Assembly: GCF_014858005.1 (NCBI RefSeq)
Contig: NZ_JACYOT010000005.1
Coordinates: 124,001-188,000 of the forward strand
DNA: 64,000 nt
Origin: Propioniciclava soli
GTDB lineage: Bacteria > Actinomycetota > Actinomycetes > Propionibacteriales > Propionibacteriaceae
Direction: 5' to 3'
Part shown: piece after piece, positions 43,900 through 52,335 of the stretch
Layout of the letters: the number at the start of each line of letters is the position of its first letter
Position numbering within the stretch: the stretch's first letter is position 1
The notes under the pieces: generated by a model
What the model was told of the DNA's origin: nothing
Seen by the model: the letters and a program-made list of their open reading frames with translations, nothing else
Database searches by the model: none
Program-made: the position numbers and the translations under genes

Positions 43900-46758
43900 T
43901 CAGCTGCAGCCGCTGGTCGAGCCGCAGCCCTCGCAGACGTAGCAGCTGCCCGATGGCCGCATCTTCGTGCCGCAGGTGAAGCACAGGGGCGCGTCGACGG
44001 CGTGACCGGTGACCCGCTCCATGAGTTCGGCGGTGGTGTGCGCACCGGTGAGGTCCGGGCTCGCGGAGACCAGGCTCGGCTGGTTCGGGCCCGACTCGTC
44101 GAAGCGCATGTCGTCGATCGCGTCGTTCTTGAGCGACTCCGACTCGATGAGCTGGGCCTCGTCCTCCTCGGAGAGGTAGGAACCGGTCTCGACGTACCGG
44201 GCCCGCTCGCTGGCGGTGTAGATGCCCAGCTCGCCGCGTTCGTCGAAGCTCAGGTAGTCCAGCGCCAGCCGCTTGAAGACGTAGTCGATCACCGACTGCG
44301 CCATCCGCAGGTCGACGTCGTCGGTCATGCCGGCGGGCTCGAACTTGAGGTTCGTGAACTTCTGGACGTACGTCTCCAGCGGCACGCCGTACTGCAGCGC
44401 GATCGAGATCGCGATGGAGAAGGCGTCCATGACACCGGCCAGCGTCGAGCCCTGCTTGCCGAGCTTGAGGAACAGCTCGCCCAGACGGCCGTCCTCGTAC
44501 TCCGAGCTCGTCATGTAACCCTCGGCGCCACCCACGGTGAACGACGTCGTCCGCGACATGCGCTGCTTGGGCAACCGCTGCCGACGCGGGCGGTACTCGA
44601 CGCGCACCGCCGGCTCGGCCTTCACCTCGACGACCGGCTCGACCTTCTTCTTGGCATCGCTGAGCGGCTGGCCCACCTTGCAGTTGTCGCGGTAGACGGC
44701 CAGGGCCTTGAGCCCGAGCTGCCAGCCCTGCATGTACACGTCGGCGATGTCCTCGACCGTGGCCGACTCGGGCAGGTTCACCGTCTTGGAGATCGCGCCG
44801 GACAGGAAGGGCTGCACGGCCGCCATCATCCGCACGTGGCCCATCGGCTTGATGGCCCGCTCACCCATCGCGGTGTCGAACACCTCGTAGTGCTCCGTCT
44901 TCAGCCCGGGCGCCCCCACGACGTGGCCGTGCTCGGCGATGTAGGCGACGATCGCCTCCACAACCTCGGCGGAGTACCCGAGCCTGCCCAGGGCGCGCGG
45001 GATCGTCTGGTTGACGATCTGCATCGACCCGCCGCCAACCAGCTTCTTGAACTTCACCAGCGAGAAGTCCGGCTCGATGCCGGTAGTGTCGCAGTCCATC
45101 ATGAAGCCGATCGTGCCGGTCGGCGCGAGCAGGGACGCCTGCGCGTTGCGGAAGCCCTGCTTCGCGCCCAGTTCGACGACATGGGCCCATTCGGCGCTGG
45201 CGGCGTCGTGAACCGGGCGGTCCGCCGCCTCCACGATACGCAGGTCGTCGTTCGCGGCCTGGTGCTTGCGCATGACCTTCTGGTGCGCCGACGCGTTGCG
45301 CGCGTAACCGGCGTAGGGGCCGACGACGCCGGCCAGTTCGGCCGAGCGACGGTAGGCCGCCGCGGTCATGAGCGACGTGATCGCCGCAGCGAGGCTGCGC
45401 CCACCCGGGGAGTCGTAGCCCCGGCCCATGGCCATCAGCAGCGCGCCCAGGTTGGCGTAGCCGATGCCGAGCTGGCGGTAGTCACGCGTCGTCTGCGTGA
45501 TCGCCTCGGTCGGGAAGTCGGCGAAGCAGATCGAGATGTCCATGGCCGTGATGATGAGCTCGCAGGCCTTCACGAACGTCTCCACCTCGAAGGTGTCGTC
45601 GTCGCGCAGGAACTTCAGCAGGTTGAGGCTGGCCAGGTTGCAGGAGCTGTTGTCGAGGCTCATGTACTCCGAGCACGGGTTGGACGCCGTGATGCGGCCC
45701 GTCTCGGGGTTGGTGTGCCACGCGTTGATCGTGTCGTCGTACTGGATGCCGGGGTCGGCGCACTGCCACGCGGCCTCGGCGATCTTGCGGAACAGGACGC
45801 GGGCGTCCACCTCCTCGATCACCTCCCCCGTCATCCGACCGCGCAGCCCGAACTCGGTGCCCTCCTCGACAGCCTTCATGAACGTGTCGTTGACGCGCAC
45901 CGAGTTGTTGGCGTTCTGGTATTGGACGCTGACGATGTCCTTGCCGCCGAGATCCATGTCGAAGCCGGCGTCGCGCAGCGCGCGGATCTTGTCCTCCTCA
46001 CGCGCCTTCGTCTCGACGAACTCCTCGATGTCGGGGTGATCGACGTCGAGCACGACCATCTTCGCCGCGCGGCGGGTGGCGCCGCCCGACTTGATCGTGC
46101 CGGCCGAGGCGTCCGCCCCCCGCATGAAGGAGACCGGCCCGGACGCGGTGCCACCGGAGGACAGCAGCTCCTTGCTCGAGCGGATGCGGGACAGGTTCAG
46201 GCCGGCACCGGAGCCGCCCTTGAAGATGAAGCCCTCCTCCTTGTACCAGTTGAGGATCGAGTCCATCGAGTCATCGACGCTGAGGATGAAGCATGCGCTG
46301 ACCTGCTGGGGGCTCTGCGTGCCGACGTTGAACCAGACCGGGCTGTTGAAGCTGAACACCTGGTGGAGGAGCATCCAGGTCAGCTCGTGGTCGAAGATCT
46401 CGGCATCCTCGGGCGTCGCGAAGTATCCGTTCTCCTCGCCCGCGGTGCGGTATTTGCCGACGACCCGGTCGATCAGCTGGCGCAGGCTGCGCTCGCGCTG
46501 GGGCGTCCCCACGGCGCCGCGGAAGTACTTGGTGGTGACGATGGTGGAGGCGTTGAGACTCCAGAAGTCCGGGAACTCCACGTCGCGCTGCTCGAAGACC
46601 GTTTCGCCGGTCTTCCAGTTCGTCTGGACGACGTCGCGCGACTCCCAGGTCACCTCGTCATAGGGGTGGGCGCCCTCGGTGGTGAACACGCGCTCGATGG
46701 TCAGGCCGGCGCCGCCCTTCGTCGCGCCCTTGCGGGGTGCCTGCTTCGTCTCGGTCAT
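43900..46758 (-). CDS. nrdJ: vitamin B12-dependent ribonucleotide reductase (class II)
   Basis: Adenosylcobalamin-dependent reduction of ribonucleotides to deoxyribonucleotides, usable with or without oxygen. The 952-residue protein has the barrel segments FNSPVWFNVGTQSPQQVSAC, GGSGAGLNLSRIRSS, the NPCSEYMSLDNSSCNLASL loop and the finger loop region with LLAPTGTIGFMMDCDTTGIE. The C-terminus has a redox/zinc module: CFTCGTKMRPSGSCYVCEGC and GSTSGCS. GGAGGAGAAGGG precedes the ATG. It follows nrdR in the same direction with 56 bases between, and a hairpin ends the unit. The organism likely depends on cobalamin for DNA precursors. Confidence 0.97.
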   Translation of the reverse strand: MTETKQAPRKGATKGGAGLTIERVFTTEGAHPYDEVTWESRDVVQTNWKTGETVFEQRDVEFPDFWSLNASTIVTTKYFRGAVGTPQRERSLRQLIDRVVGKYRTAGEENGYFATPEDAEIFDHELTWMLLHQVFSFNSPVWFNVGTQSPQQVSACFILSVDDSMDSILNWYKEEGFIFKGGSGAGLNLSRIRSSKELLSSGGTASGPVSFMRGADASAGTIKSGGATRRAAKMVVLDVDHPDIEEFVETKAREEDKIRALRDAGFDMDLGGKDIVSVQYQNANNSVRVNDTFMKAVEEGTEFGLRGRMTGEVIEEVDARVLFRKIAEAAWQCADPGIQYDDTINAWHTNPETGRITASNPCSEYMSLDNSSCNLASLNLLKFLRDDDTFEVETFVKACELIITAMDISICFADFPTEAITQTTRDYRQLGIGYANLGALLMAMGRGYDSPGGRSLAAAITSLMTAAAYRRSAELAGVVGPYAGYARNASAHQKVMRKHQAANDDLRIVEAADRPVHDAASAEWAHVVELGAKQGFRNAQASLLAPTGTIGFMMDCDTTGIEPDFSLVKFKKLVGGGSMQIVNQTIPRALGRLGYSAEVVEAIVAYIAEHGHVVGAPGLKTEHYEVFDTAMGERAIKPMGHVRMMAAVQPFLSGAISKTVNLPESATVEDIADVYMQGWQLGLKALAVYRDNCKVGQPLSDAKKKVEPVVEVKAEPAVRVEYRPRRQRLPKQRMSRTTSFTVGGAEGYMTSSEYEDGRLGELFLKLGKQGSTLAGVMDAFSIAISIALQYGVPLETYVQKFTNLKFEPAGMTDDVDLRMAQSVIDYVFKRLALDYLSFDERGELGIYTASERARYVETGSYLSEEDEAQLIESESLKNDAIDDMRFDESGPNQPSLVSASPDLTGAHTTAELMERVTGHAVDAPLCFTCGTKMRPSGSCYVCEGCGSTSGCS

Positions 46759-46814
46759 GGAATACCCTTCTCCTCCTGGGTTGTTCGGCGCCCGCGGGGC
46801 GCCGGTGGGTGGTT

Positions 46815-47315
46815 TCAGAACAGCTGCTGCTCAGTGGGTTCGGGCACGTCCGACGACGCACCCACGGACGACAGCTCCCCCCGGAGACGGTCGATCTCCG
46901 CCTCGAAGTCCTCCACGGACTGGTAGTGGCGGTACACGGACGCGAACCTCAGGTACGCCACCGCGTCGAGTTCTCGCAGGGGGCCCAGAATGGCCACCCC
47001 GACCTCGTCCGCCGGGATCTCCGCCTGGCCCGCGGCGCGCAGCGCCTCCTCGACCTGCTGGCCGAGGCGAGCCAGCTCGCCCTCCGACACCGGACGGCCC
47101 TTGCAGGCCTTCCGCACGCCGCTGACGACCTTCTCGCGCGAGAAGGGCTCAACCACGCCGGAGCGCTTCACGACGACGAGCTGCATCTGCTCAAGGGTGG
47201 TGAAACGCCGCTGGCACGACCGGCACTCCCGCCGCCGCCGGATTGAGGTGCCGTCCTCCGCCACGCGCGAGTCGAGGACGCGGGAATCGGTGAATCGGCA
47301 GTACGGACAGTGCAC
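46815..47315 (-). CDS. nrdR: transcriptional repressor NrdR
   Basis: Zinc-ribbon and ATP-cone regulator that represses ribonucleotide reductase genes when dATP is high. The 166-residue protein starts [18 protein letters not shown]; Cys3, Cys6, Cys31 and Cys34 bind zinc. The ATP-cone follows from residue 49 ([38 protein letters not shown]), then [18 protein letters not shown] and [19 protein letters not shown]. The GTG start lies six bases after a GGAGGAGGGAG run and directly before CPYC. The longer in-frame start is not conserved. Tandem NrdR boxes upstream indicate autoregulation of nrdRJ. Confidence 0.96.
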   Translation of the reverse strand: MHCPYCRFTDSRVLDSRVAEDGTSIRRRRECRSCQRRFTTLEQMQLVVVKRSGVVEPFSREKVVSGVRKACKGRPVSEGELARLGQQVEEALRAAGQAEIPADEVGVAILGPLRELDAVAYLRFASVYRHYQSVEDFEAEIDRLRGELSSVGASSDVPEPTEQQLF

Positions 47316-47392
47316 GGCTCTCCCTCCTCCCGCGACAGCCTCGCCCTGTGGACGAAGGTGTGGATCTCCCGTGGACACCCTGTGCGCCACGA

Positions 47393-47408
47393 CCACAATC
47401 TGTGGATG
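47393..47408 (-). promoter_or_regulatory. NrdR box 1 (start-proximal)
   Basis: CCACAATCTGTGGATG matches the NrdR-box pattern ACACWATATATWGTGT at the core C, A, A, T, T, T, G positions. Its centre is 32 bases from that of box 2, the usual three-turn spacing of NrdR-box pairs. Confidence 0.55.
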
Positions 47409-47424
47409 AACGACACCGGTGTAA

Positions 47425-47440
47425 CTACTACATGTAGAGG
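47425..47440 (-). promoter_or_regulatory. NrdR box 2 (start-distal)
   Basis: CTACTACATGTAGAGG contains the perfect palindrome CTACATGTAG, a close match to the NrdR-box core. A 16-base linker separates it from box 1. Confidence 0.65.
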
Positions 47441-47508
47441 TTAGGAGCAGAGGTGGGCACGATGCAAGCTCGTCGGCGCGTCGCGCCGGTGCGGCGCGCC
47501 GACGTCGG

Positions 47509-47997
47509 TCAACGCCCCGGCTGAGGAGCCACGAACGCCGCCGTCAGGGCCGTTTCGGCCACCGGCTCATTGCTCACGGCGAGGAAGGCCCCGACCAACG
47601 TCGTGGCCATGACCCCCACCACGACGGCAACCAGCATCACCATCACCGCCACACCCCGGGGCGTCCAGTACAGCCGGCCGGACGCCGACGGGGCAGCGGC
47701 CGGCCGCGCAACCGACGTCACCGACCGCACCTCCGCACACGCCCTCGCGCCGGACGCCGTCCAGGCGCGCCCGCGTCGATCGGCTCCCACACCCCGCACG
47801 GCGCCACGCGCCGCGGCGACCCGCCCTGCGTCAGGCCGCGCCCGGTCCGGGCCCGTCGCGTCCGAGCGTGACGCCGGCCCCCGCGTGCCAAGCTGGCGAG
47901 GGGCGCGGGCCGGCGCGGTGCGGGCGGGTTCCGCCGCCATCGGGTCACGCGGGGTGGCAGACCGGACCGCCGGGCGATCCATCAGAACTGCACTCAT
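47509..47997 (-). CDS. putative SOS-controlled membrane protein at the divS/chiZ position
   Basis: A 162-residue protein with a 110-residue basic, Ala/Arg/Pro-rich cytoplasmic N-terminus, one membrane segment (about residues 115-141, [20 protein letters not shown]) and a short external tail. Between lexA and nrdR this place is held by ChiZ (Rv2719c) in Mycobacterium and DivS in Corynebacterium, which arrest cell division during the SOS response. ChiZ and relatives end in a LysM domain; here the tail after the membrane is only some 20 residues and has none. AGGAGAGG before the ATG supports the start. LexA boxes in its promoter fit an SOS role. Confidence 0.6.
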   Translation of the reverse strand: MSAVLMDRPAVRSATPRDPMAAEPARTAPARAPRQLGTRGPASRSDATGPDRARPDAGRVAAARGAVRGVGADRRGRAWTASGARACAEVRSVTSVARPAAAPSASGRLYWTPRGVAVMVMLVAVVVGVMATTLVGAFLAVSNEPVAETALTAAFVAPQPGR

Positions 47998-48023
47998 GGT
48001 GGCTTCCTCTCCTGGTGCACCGG

Positions 48024-48039
48024 TCGAACATCTGTTCGA
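48024..48039. promoter_or_regulatory. LexA (SOS) box, perfect palindrome
   Basis: TCGAACATCTGTTCGA is an exact actinobacterial SOS box (TCGAAC-N4-GTTCGA). It lies just after the -10 of the divergent membrane protein gene. Confidence 0.9.
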
Positions 48040-48041
48040 TC

Positions 48042-48071
48042 AGTATGAACCGAACGGGCGAGCGATTGCAA
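48042..48071 (-). promoter_or_regulatory. promoter of the divS-position gene
   Basis: On the minus strand: TTGCAA, an 18-base spacer, CATACT. It is flanked on both sides by LexA boxes. Confidence 0.5.
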
Positions 48072-48078
48072 GCACCCA

Positions 48079-48094
48079 TCGCACATCTGTTCGA
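48079..48094. promoter_or_regulatory. LexA (SOS) box, one mismatch
   Basis: TCGCACATCTGTTCGA, one base from the palindromic consensus, 39 bases from the first box. Confidence 0.85.
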
Positions 48095-48164
48095 GCGTGC
48101 TGCTCACCTGGGGACGAGTCCATCAGCCGCCTCCGACAGTTTTCGAACCGAGTCGCGCGACACG

Positions 48165-48180
48165 TCGAACAGATGTTTGA
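48165..48180. promoter_or_regulatory. LexA (SOS) box in front of lexA
   Basis: TCGAACAGATGTTTGA, one mismatch in the right arm, 24 bases before the lexA start. It should mediate autorepression. Confidence 0.85.
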
Positions 48181-48204
48181 ATGCCCCCCGTGCGGAGCGC
48201 TAGC

Positions 48205-49026
48205 GTGACCTCCATGGCGACCACCACGACACCGAACCCGAACCCGTCGCGCCGCGGGCGGCCCCGCAAGCAGATTCCCAAGCAGTCCCACCGCGGCCGG
48301 CCCAGCGACGCCGATCTCGAGAAGCTCAGCAAGATTCGCCCCCTGCCCGACGGCCCTGCCGGGGAGGACGGGCTGACGATCCGGCAGCGCATGATCCTGC
48401 ACCACATCCGCGAGATGGTCGAGGCGCGGGGCTTCCCCCCCACCATCCGTGAGATGGGCGACGCGGTCGGTCTGGCCTCGCCCAGCAGCGTGACCCACCA
48501 GCTCAAGGTGCTGGAGAAGAAGGGCTTCCTGCTTCGGGATCCCAAGCGTCCGCGCGCCCTCATGGTGCGGCTGCCCGGTGAGGCCACCGGGGCCGTCGCG
48601 CACGAGGAGGAGGCGGACGAGGTCGTGCCGGACGCCGATGTCCACGTGAGCGCCTCGGTGCAGGTTCCCCTGGTGGGCCGCATCGCGGCGGGTGGGCCGA
48701 TCCTCGCCGAGGAACACGTCGAGGAGGTGCTTCCCCTCCCCCGCGACCTGGTGGGTGAGGGGCGGCTGTTCCTGCTCCAGGTCAAGGGCGACTCGATGAT
48801 CGACGCGGCCATCTGCGACGGCGACTACGTCGTGGTCCGCCAACAGCCGGACGCGAACAATGGCGAGATCGTCGCGGCGCTCATCGACGGCGAGGCGACG
48901 GTCAAGACCTTCAAGCGGACGCCGGGGCAGGTGTGGCTGTTGCCCCACAACGACGCCTACTCCCCCATCGACGGCAACCAGGCCACCATCCTGGGCAAGG
49001 TCACCGCGGTGCTGCGGCGCGTCTGA
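48205..49026 (+). CDS. lexA: SOS transcriptional repressor LexA
   Basis: Repressor of DNA damage genes, inactivated by RecA-stimulated self-cleavage. The 273-residue protein has a winged helix-turn-helix in [20 protein letters not shown] and [20 protein letters not shown], a [14 protein letters not shown] recognition part, the cleavage site Ala162-Gly163 in [15 protein letters not shown], and the Ser197 ([15 protein letters not shown]) and Lys234 ([10 protein letters not shown]) catalytic dyad. A basic N-terminal extension holds RRGRPRKQ, an AT-hook-like motif. The GTG was chosen because GGAG lies seven bases upstream; an ATG three codons later is possible. Three LexA boxes lie upstream. Confidence 0.96.
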   Translation: MTSMATTTTPNPNPSRRGRPRKQIPKQSHRGRPSDADLEKLSKIRPLPDGPAGEDGLTIRQRMILHHIREMVEARGFPPTIREMGDAVGLASPSSVTHQLKVLEKKGFLLRDPKRPRALMVRLPGEATGAVAHEEEADEVVPDADVHVSASVQVPLVGRIAAGGPILAEEHVEEVLPLPRDLVGEGRLFLLQVKGDSMIDAAICDGDYVVVRQQPDANNGEIVAALIDGEATVKTFKRTPGQVWLLPHNDAYSPIDGNQATILGKVTAVLRRV

Positions 49027-49068
49027 CTCGGCGTCACCCCCCGGGCGGACGTGGTGTCGCCCGGGGGC

Positions 49069-51165
49069 TCAGCCCGCCGCCTCGCTGGCCAGCCGACGCA
49101 GGCCAGCGATCGCGGTCTCCCGGTCCGTGGTCTGCCAGAAGTCGGGCATCGACGCCCGCAGGAACGAGCCATAGCGGGCCGTGCGCAGACGCGGGTCGAG
49201 CACCGCCACGACGCCCCGGTCGCTGACCCGGCGGATGAGGCGTCCGCTGCCCTGGGCCAGCAACAGGGCCGCGTGGTGGGCCGCGACCGTCATGAACCCC
49301 TTGCCCCCGGCCTGCTGGGCCGCCTGCTGGCGCGCGCGCATCAGCGGCTCGTCGGGCCGCGGGAAGGGAATCTTGTCGATGATGACGAGCTGGCACGTGT
49401 CCCCCGGCACGTCGACGCCCTGCCACAGGCTGAGCGTGCCGAACAGGCTCGTGGTGGGCTCGGCGACGAAGCGGCGCACCAGCTCCGGGAGCTGCGCGTC
49501 GCCCTGGCACAAGGTGGTGAACGATGGCAGTTCGGCGCGGCAGTGGCGCGCCGCCGCCTCGGCGTTGCGTTGCGAGGCGAACAGGCCGAGCGTGCGTCCG
49601 CCGGCCGCCCACACCAGCTCGGAGATCTCGGCCAGGGCCTCGGGGCCGATTCCGTCCCGCGAGGGTGCGGGCAGGTGTGCCGCCACGTACACGATGCCCT
49701 GTCGGGTGTAGTCGAACGGCGATCCCACATCCAGGCCGCGCCATGCCTGGGCCGACGCGGGAGCGCCGCTCCCGGCTCCCCCGGCGTCCGCTGCCCCCGA
49801 CTCCTGGCCGACCTCGTCGTGCCGCTTGCGCGGCGCGCCCACCGCGGTCGCCCCGTCGGCGAGCCGCTCGCTGCGCCACAGGCCCACGGTGCGGGCCACG
49901 CCCTCGAACTCACCGCCGAGCTTGAGCGTGGCCGAGGTCAGCACGGTCGGCGTCTGCGCGAACACCTTGTCGCGCATGAGCAGCGCGACGTCCAGCGGCG
50001 CGATGACGAGCCAGCGCCCCCCACGCTCCCGGTCGCTCAACCACAACACGTCCCCGTCACCGAGCACGGCCATGCGCTCGGCCACATCGAGGATCTCCTT
50101 GGCCGCCGCGCCGGCCTGCTTGTCGGTGGCGTCGTCGGACTTGGCCAACACCCCTGCGACCTCACGCGTCACCTCCCGCAGACGCGCCAGGACGCCGAAC
50201 ACCGGCGCCTCGGGGTCGGTGATGCGATCCGGCTCGATCGTCGTCAGCACACCGGTGAGCTCGTCGGCCAGCTCGAGGAACTGCACACCCAGGTCGTCGT
50301 CGACCGCCCCGAGGCAGCGACGCGCGACCCGCTCCACCTGGGCGGGGCCCAGCTCGGCGGACGCCGCGCCCGTGACGCGGCTGACCAGCTCGTGCGCCTC
50401 GTCGATGATCAACCGGTCGTGATCGGGCAACGCAGTGTGGCCGTGCATGGCGTCGATGGCGAGCAGGGCGTGGTTGGTCACGACCAGCTGGCTTGCCCGC
50501 GCGGTCTCCCGCGACTTCTCCACGAAGCACACGTCCCCGAACGGGCACGCGGTGGCGCCGAGGCACTCGCGCACCGGCACGGAGACCTGCGCCCAGGCTG
50601 CGGCGGTGTGCGTCGGGGCGTCGTCACGGTCGCCGGACGCCTCGGTGTCGAGCTGCTCCTTCGCCCACTCGCGCAGCGCCACGACCTCCGCGCCCACCAC
50701 GGTGGCGGCGTCCGCCCGCGCACCGCTGCGCAGACTCTCCGCGACATCGGCCCCGGCGAGAAGACTCCCCTGGTCGGCTCCCGCACCGTCGATCACCCGA
50801 TGGAGGCAGGCGTAGTTGGTGCGGCCCTTGAGGATCGCGTGCGACACCGATCGTCCCGTCACCGTGGCGGCCGCCGCCACCGCGGCCGGAATGTCGGTGT
50901 GGGCCAGCTGCGCCTGCAGCGCCAGCGTGGCGGTGGCGATGACGATGCGCTCGCGGGGGTGGGAGTGCAGCCGAGCGAGCGCCGGCGCCAGGTAGCCGAG
51001 CGACTTGCCGGTGCCCGTGCCGGCCTGCACGAGCAGGTGCTCCTCGCGCTCCATGGCCTGCTCGACGGCCTGCGCCATCCGCACCTGGCCGTCGCGCGGC
51101 GTCCCACCGATGCGGTCGACGGCCGCAGCCAAGATGGTGGTGGCCGTCGGCTGCGGGGTGCTCAT
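49069..51165 (-). CDS. dinG: DinG/YoaA-type ATP-dependent helicase
   Basis: An XPD-like superfamily 2 helicase, 698 residues, which in E. coli resolves R-loops and DNA structures. Motif I is QAGTGTGKSLGYLAPAL at residues 48-64, motif II is LIIDEAHELVS, motif IV-VI region ends QGSGRLIRRVSDRG. The four Cys expected of an iron-sulphur cluster are present: NYACLHR, then ECLGATACPFGDVCFVEK. A 30-residue Ala/Gly-rich insertion (ESGAADAGGAGSGAPASAQA) interrupts the second helicase domain. The ATG follows TACGGT by six bases. It is convergent with lexA; no LexA box is evident at its own start. Confidence 0.92.
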   Translation of the reverse strand: MSTPQPTATTILAAAVDRIGGTPRDGQVRMAQAVEQAMEREEHLLVQAGTGTGKSLGYLAPALARLHSHPRERIVIATATLALQAQLAHTDIPAAVAAAATVTGRSVSHAILKGRTNYACLHRVIDGAGADQGSLLAGADVAESLRSGARADAATVVGAEVVALREWAKEQLDTEASGDRDDAPTHTAAAWAQVSVPVRECLGATACPFGDVCFVEKSRETARASQLVVTNHALLAIDAMHGHTALPDHDRLIIDEAHELVSRVTGAASAELGPAQVERVARRCLGAVDDDLGVQFLELADELTGVLTTIEPDRITDPEAPVFGVLARLREVTREVAGVLAKSDDATDKQAGAAAKEILDVAERMAVLGDGDVLWLSDRERGGRWLVIAPLDVALLMRDKVFAQTPTVLTSATLKLGGEFEGVARTVGLWRSERLADGATAVGAPRKRHDEVGQESGAADAGGAGSGAPASAQAWRGLDVGSPFDYTRQGIVYVAAHLPAPSRDGIGPEALAEISELVWAAGGRTLGLFASQRNAEAAARHCRAELPSFTTLCQGDAQLPELVRRFVAEPTTSLFGTLSLWQGVDVPGDTCQLVIIDKIPFPRPDEPLMRARQQAAQQAGGKGFMTVAAHHAALLLAQGSGRLIRRVSDRGVVAVLDPRLRTARYGSFLRASMPDFWQTTDRETAIAGLRRLASEAAG

Positions 51166-51171
51166 CCGATC

Positions 51172-51177
51172 ACCGTA
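51172..51177 (-). promoter_or_regulatory. -10 box of a probable leaderless promoter (dinG)
   Basis: TACGGT on the minus strand, six bases before the ATG. Confidence 0.45.
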
Positions 51178-51243
51178 ACGGACGACGGCGCGCCGCCCCA
51201 GTTCGGGGCGCCGCGCCTGTGGACAGCGCGTCGGTGGAGCGGC

Positions 51244-52272
51244 TCAGACGAACCGCACCCAGTTGGGGCCCTCGCCGGTGGCCACCTGGTCCAGCTCGGT
51301 GAGCCGGCCGTCCAGGCTGATGCCGACCAGGCTGACCCGGCCCGACGCCTCACCCGCGACGAGCAGCTGGGCACCGTCCGGGGTGACGTTGAACCCGCGG
51401 GGCTGCGTCTGGGTCTCGGCCAGCGCGACGACCTCACCGAGGTGACCGTCGGCGTCCAGCCTCACCGCCGCCAGCGTGCTCTCGGTGCGCTCCGAGCAGA
51501 CGAGGTACGCCTCCTCACGCGCCAGGTGCAGATCGGCGCCCCAGACGAGGTGGCCCTCCTTCGGGTCCGCCCCCAGCTCGCTGTCGGACAGCCCCCGGTC
51601 AGTGGCGTGGGCGCGCACCGACTCGGCCCGGGTCAGCGTGCCGGTCTCGGTGTCGCGGTCGAACCGGATGGCCTCGCCGGTGAACTCGGTCATCAGGTAG
51701 GCCGACGTCTCGTCGAAGGACAAGATGAGGTGGCGCGGCCCGGCATCGGCGTCGAGGCCGACGGTCGGCGGCTCGAGCGGCGAGAGTGCCCCGTCGCGAG
51801 AGATCGCGCACTGGGCCACGAGATCGTCCCCGAGCGCCACGAAGTAGGCGTGCTGCCCCGCGGCGTCCGTCACGACGCAGTGGACGTTGCGGTGCTGCAC
51901 CGGCTTGGAACGCTCCCCGACCACCCCGTCGGTGACCGGCCACGTCGCCCCCCAGCCCCCGCCGTAGGACGCACCGAGCAGCAGTTCACCGCCCCGCGCC
52001 AGGGTGAGGTACGCCAACGCATCCGGCACCTCGGTGCGCGACAGCTCGCTCAGCGTGCCGGTGAGCCGGTCCAGCTCCAGCGTCACGATGCCCGGCGAGG
52101 GCTCCTTGACGGCGGTGTACACGCGGTTGCGGGCGGCGTCCACGGCGAAGGTGCTGCACCCGGCACCCACCTCGCTCGTGCCGACCACCTGCAGGTGGTC
52201 ATCGTCCACGGCGACCACGGAGATCGTGCCCGCCTTGGCGTTGCCGACAAGGGCCAACAGTGCGTCAGTCAT
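51244..52272 (-). CDS. lactonase family protein (seven-bladed beta-propeller)
   Basis: A 342-residue protein of the Pgl/6-phosphogluconolactonase propeller family. Repeated blades are visible: GNAKAGTISVVAVDDDHLQV, GCSTFAVDAARNRVYTAVKE, GPRHLILSFDETSAYLMTEF, and PRGFNVTPDGAQLLVAGEAS near the C-terminus. E. coli Pgl hydrolyses 6-phosphogluconolactone in the pentose phosphate pathway; many family members have other or unknown substrates, so this is not called pgl. No signal peptide is present. TACGAT six bases before the ATG suggests a separate leaderless transcript. Confidence 0.85.
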   Translation of the reverse strand: MTDALLALVGNAKAGTISVVAVDDDHLQVVGTSEVGAGCSTFAVDAARNRVYTAVKEPSPGIVTLELDRLTGTLSELSRTEVPDALAYLTLARGGELLLGASYGGGWGATWPVTDGVVGERSKPVQHRNVHCVVTDAAGQHAYFVALGDDLVAQCAISRDGALSPLEPPTVGLDADAGPRHLILSFDETSAYLMTEFTGEAIRFDRDTETGTLTRAESVRAHATDRGLSDSELGADPKEGHLVWGADLHLAREEAYLVCSERTESTLAAVRLDADGHLGEVVALAETQTQPRGFNVTPDGAQLLVAGEASGRVSLVGISLDGRLTELDQVATGEGPNWVRFV

Positions 52273-52278
52273 GGGTCC

Positions 52279-52284
52279 ATCGTA
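52279..52284 (-). promoter_or_regulatory. -10 box of a probable leaderless promoter (lactonase)
   Basis: TACGAT on the minus strand, six bases before the ATG. Confidence 0.45.
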
Positions 52285-52335
52285 GGCGGACGCCGCCCGC
52301 CCACGCAGGCGCCGCGGACGCCCGAGCGGACGCGT

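Noticed and set aside
43792-46926. 1044-codon open frame on the plus strand across nrdJ
   Set aside because: Antisense shadow of nrdJ caused by GC-rich third positions; no start region, no motifs.
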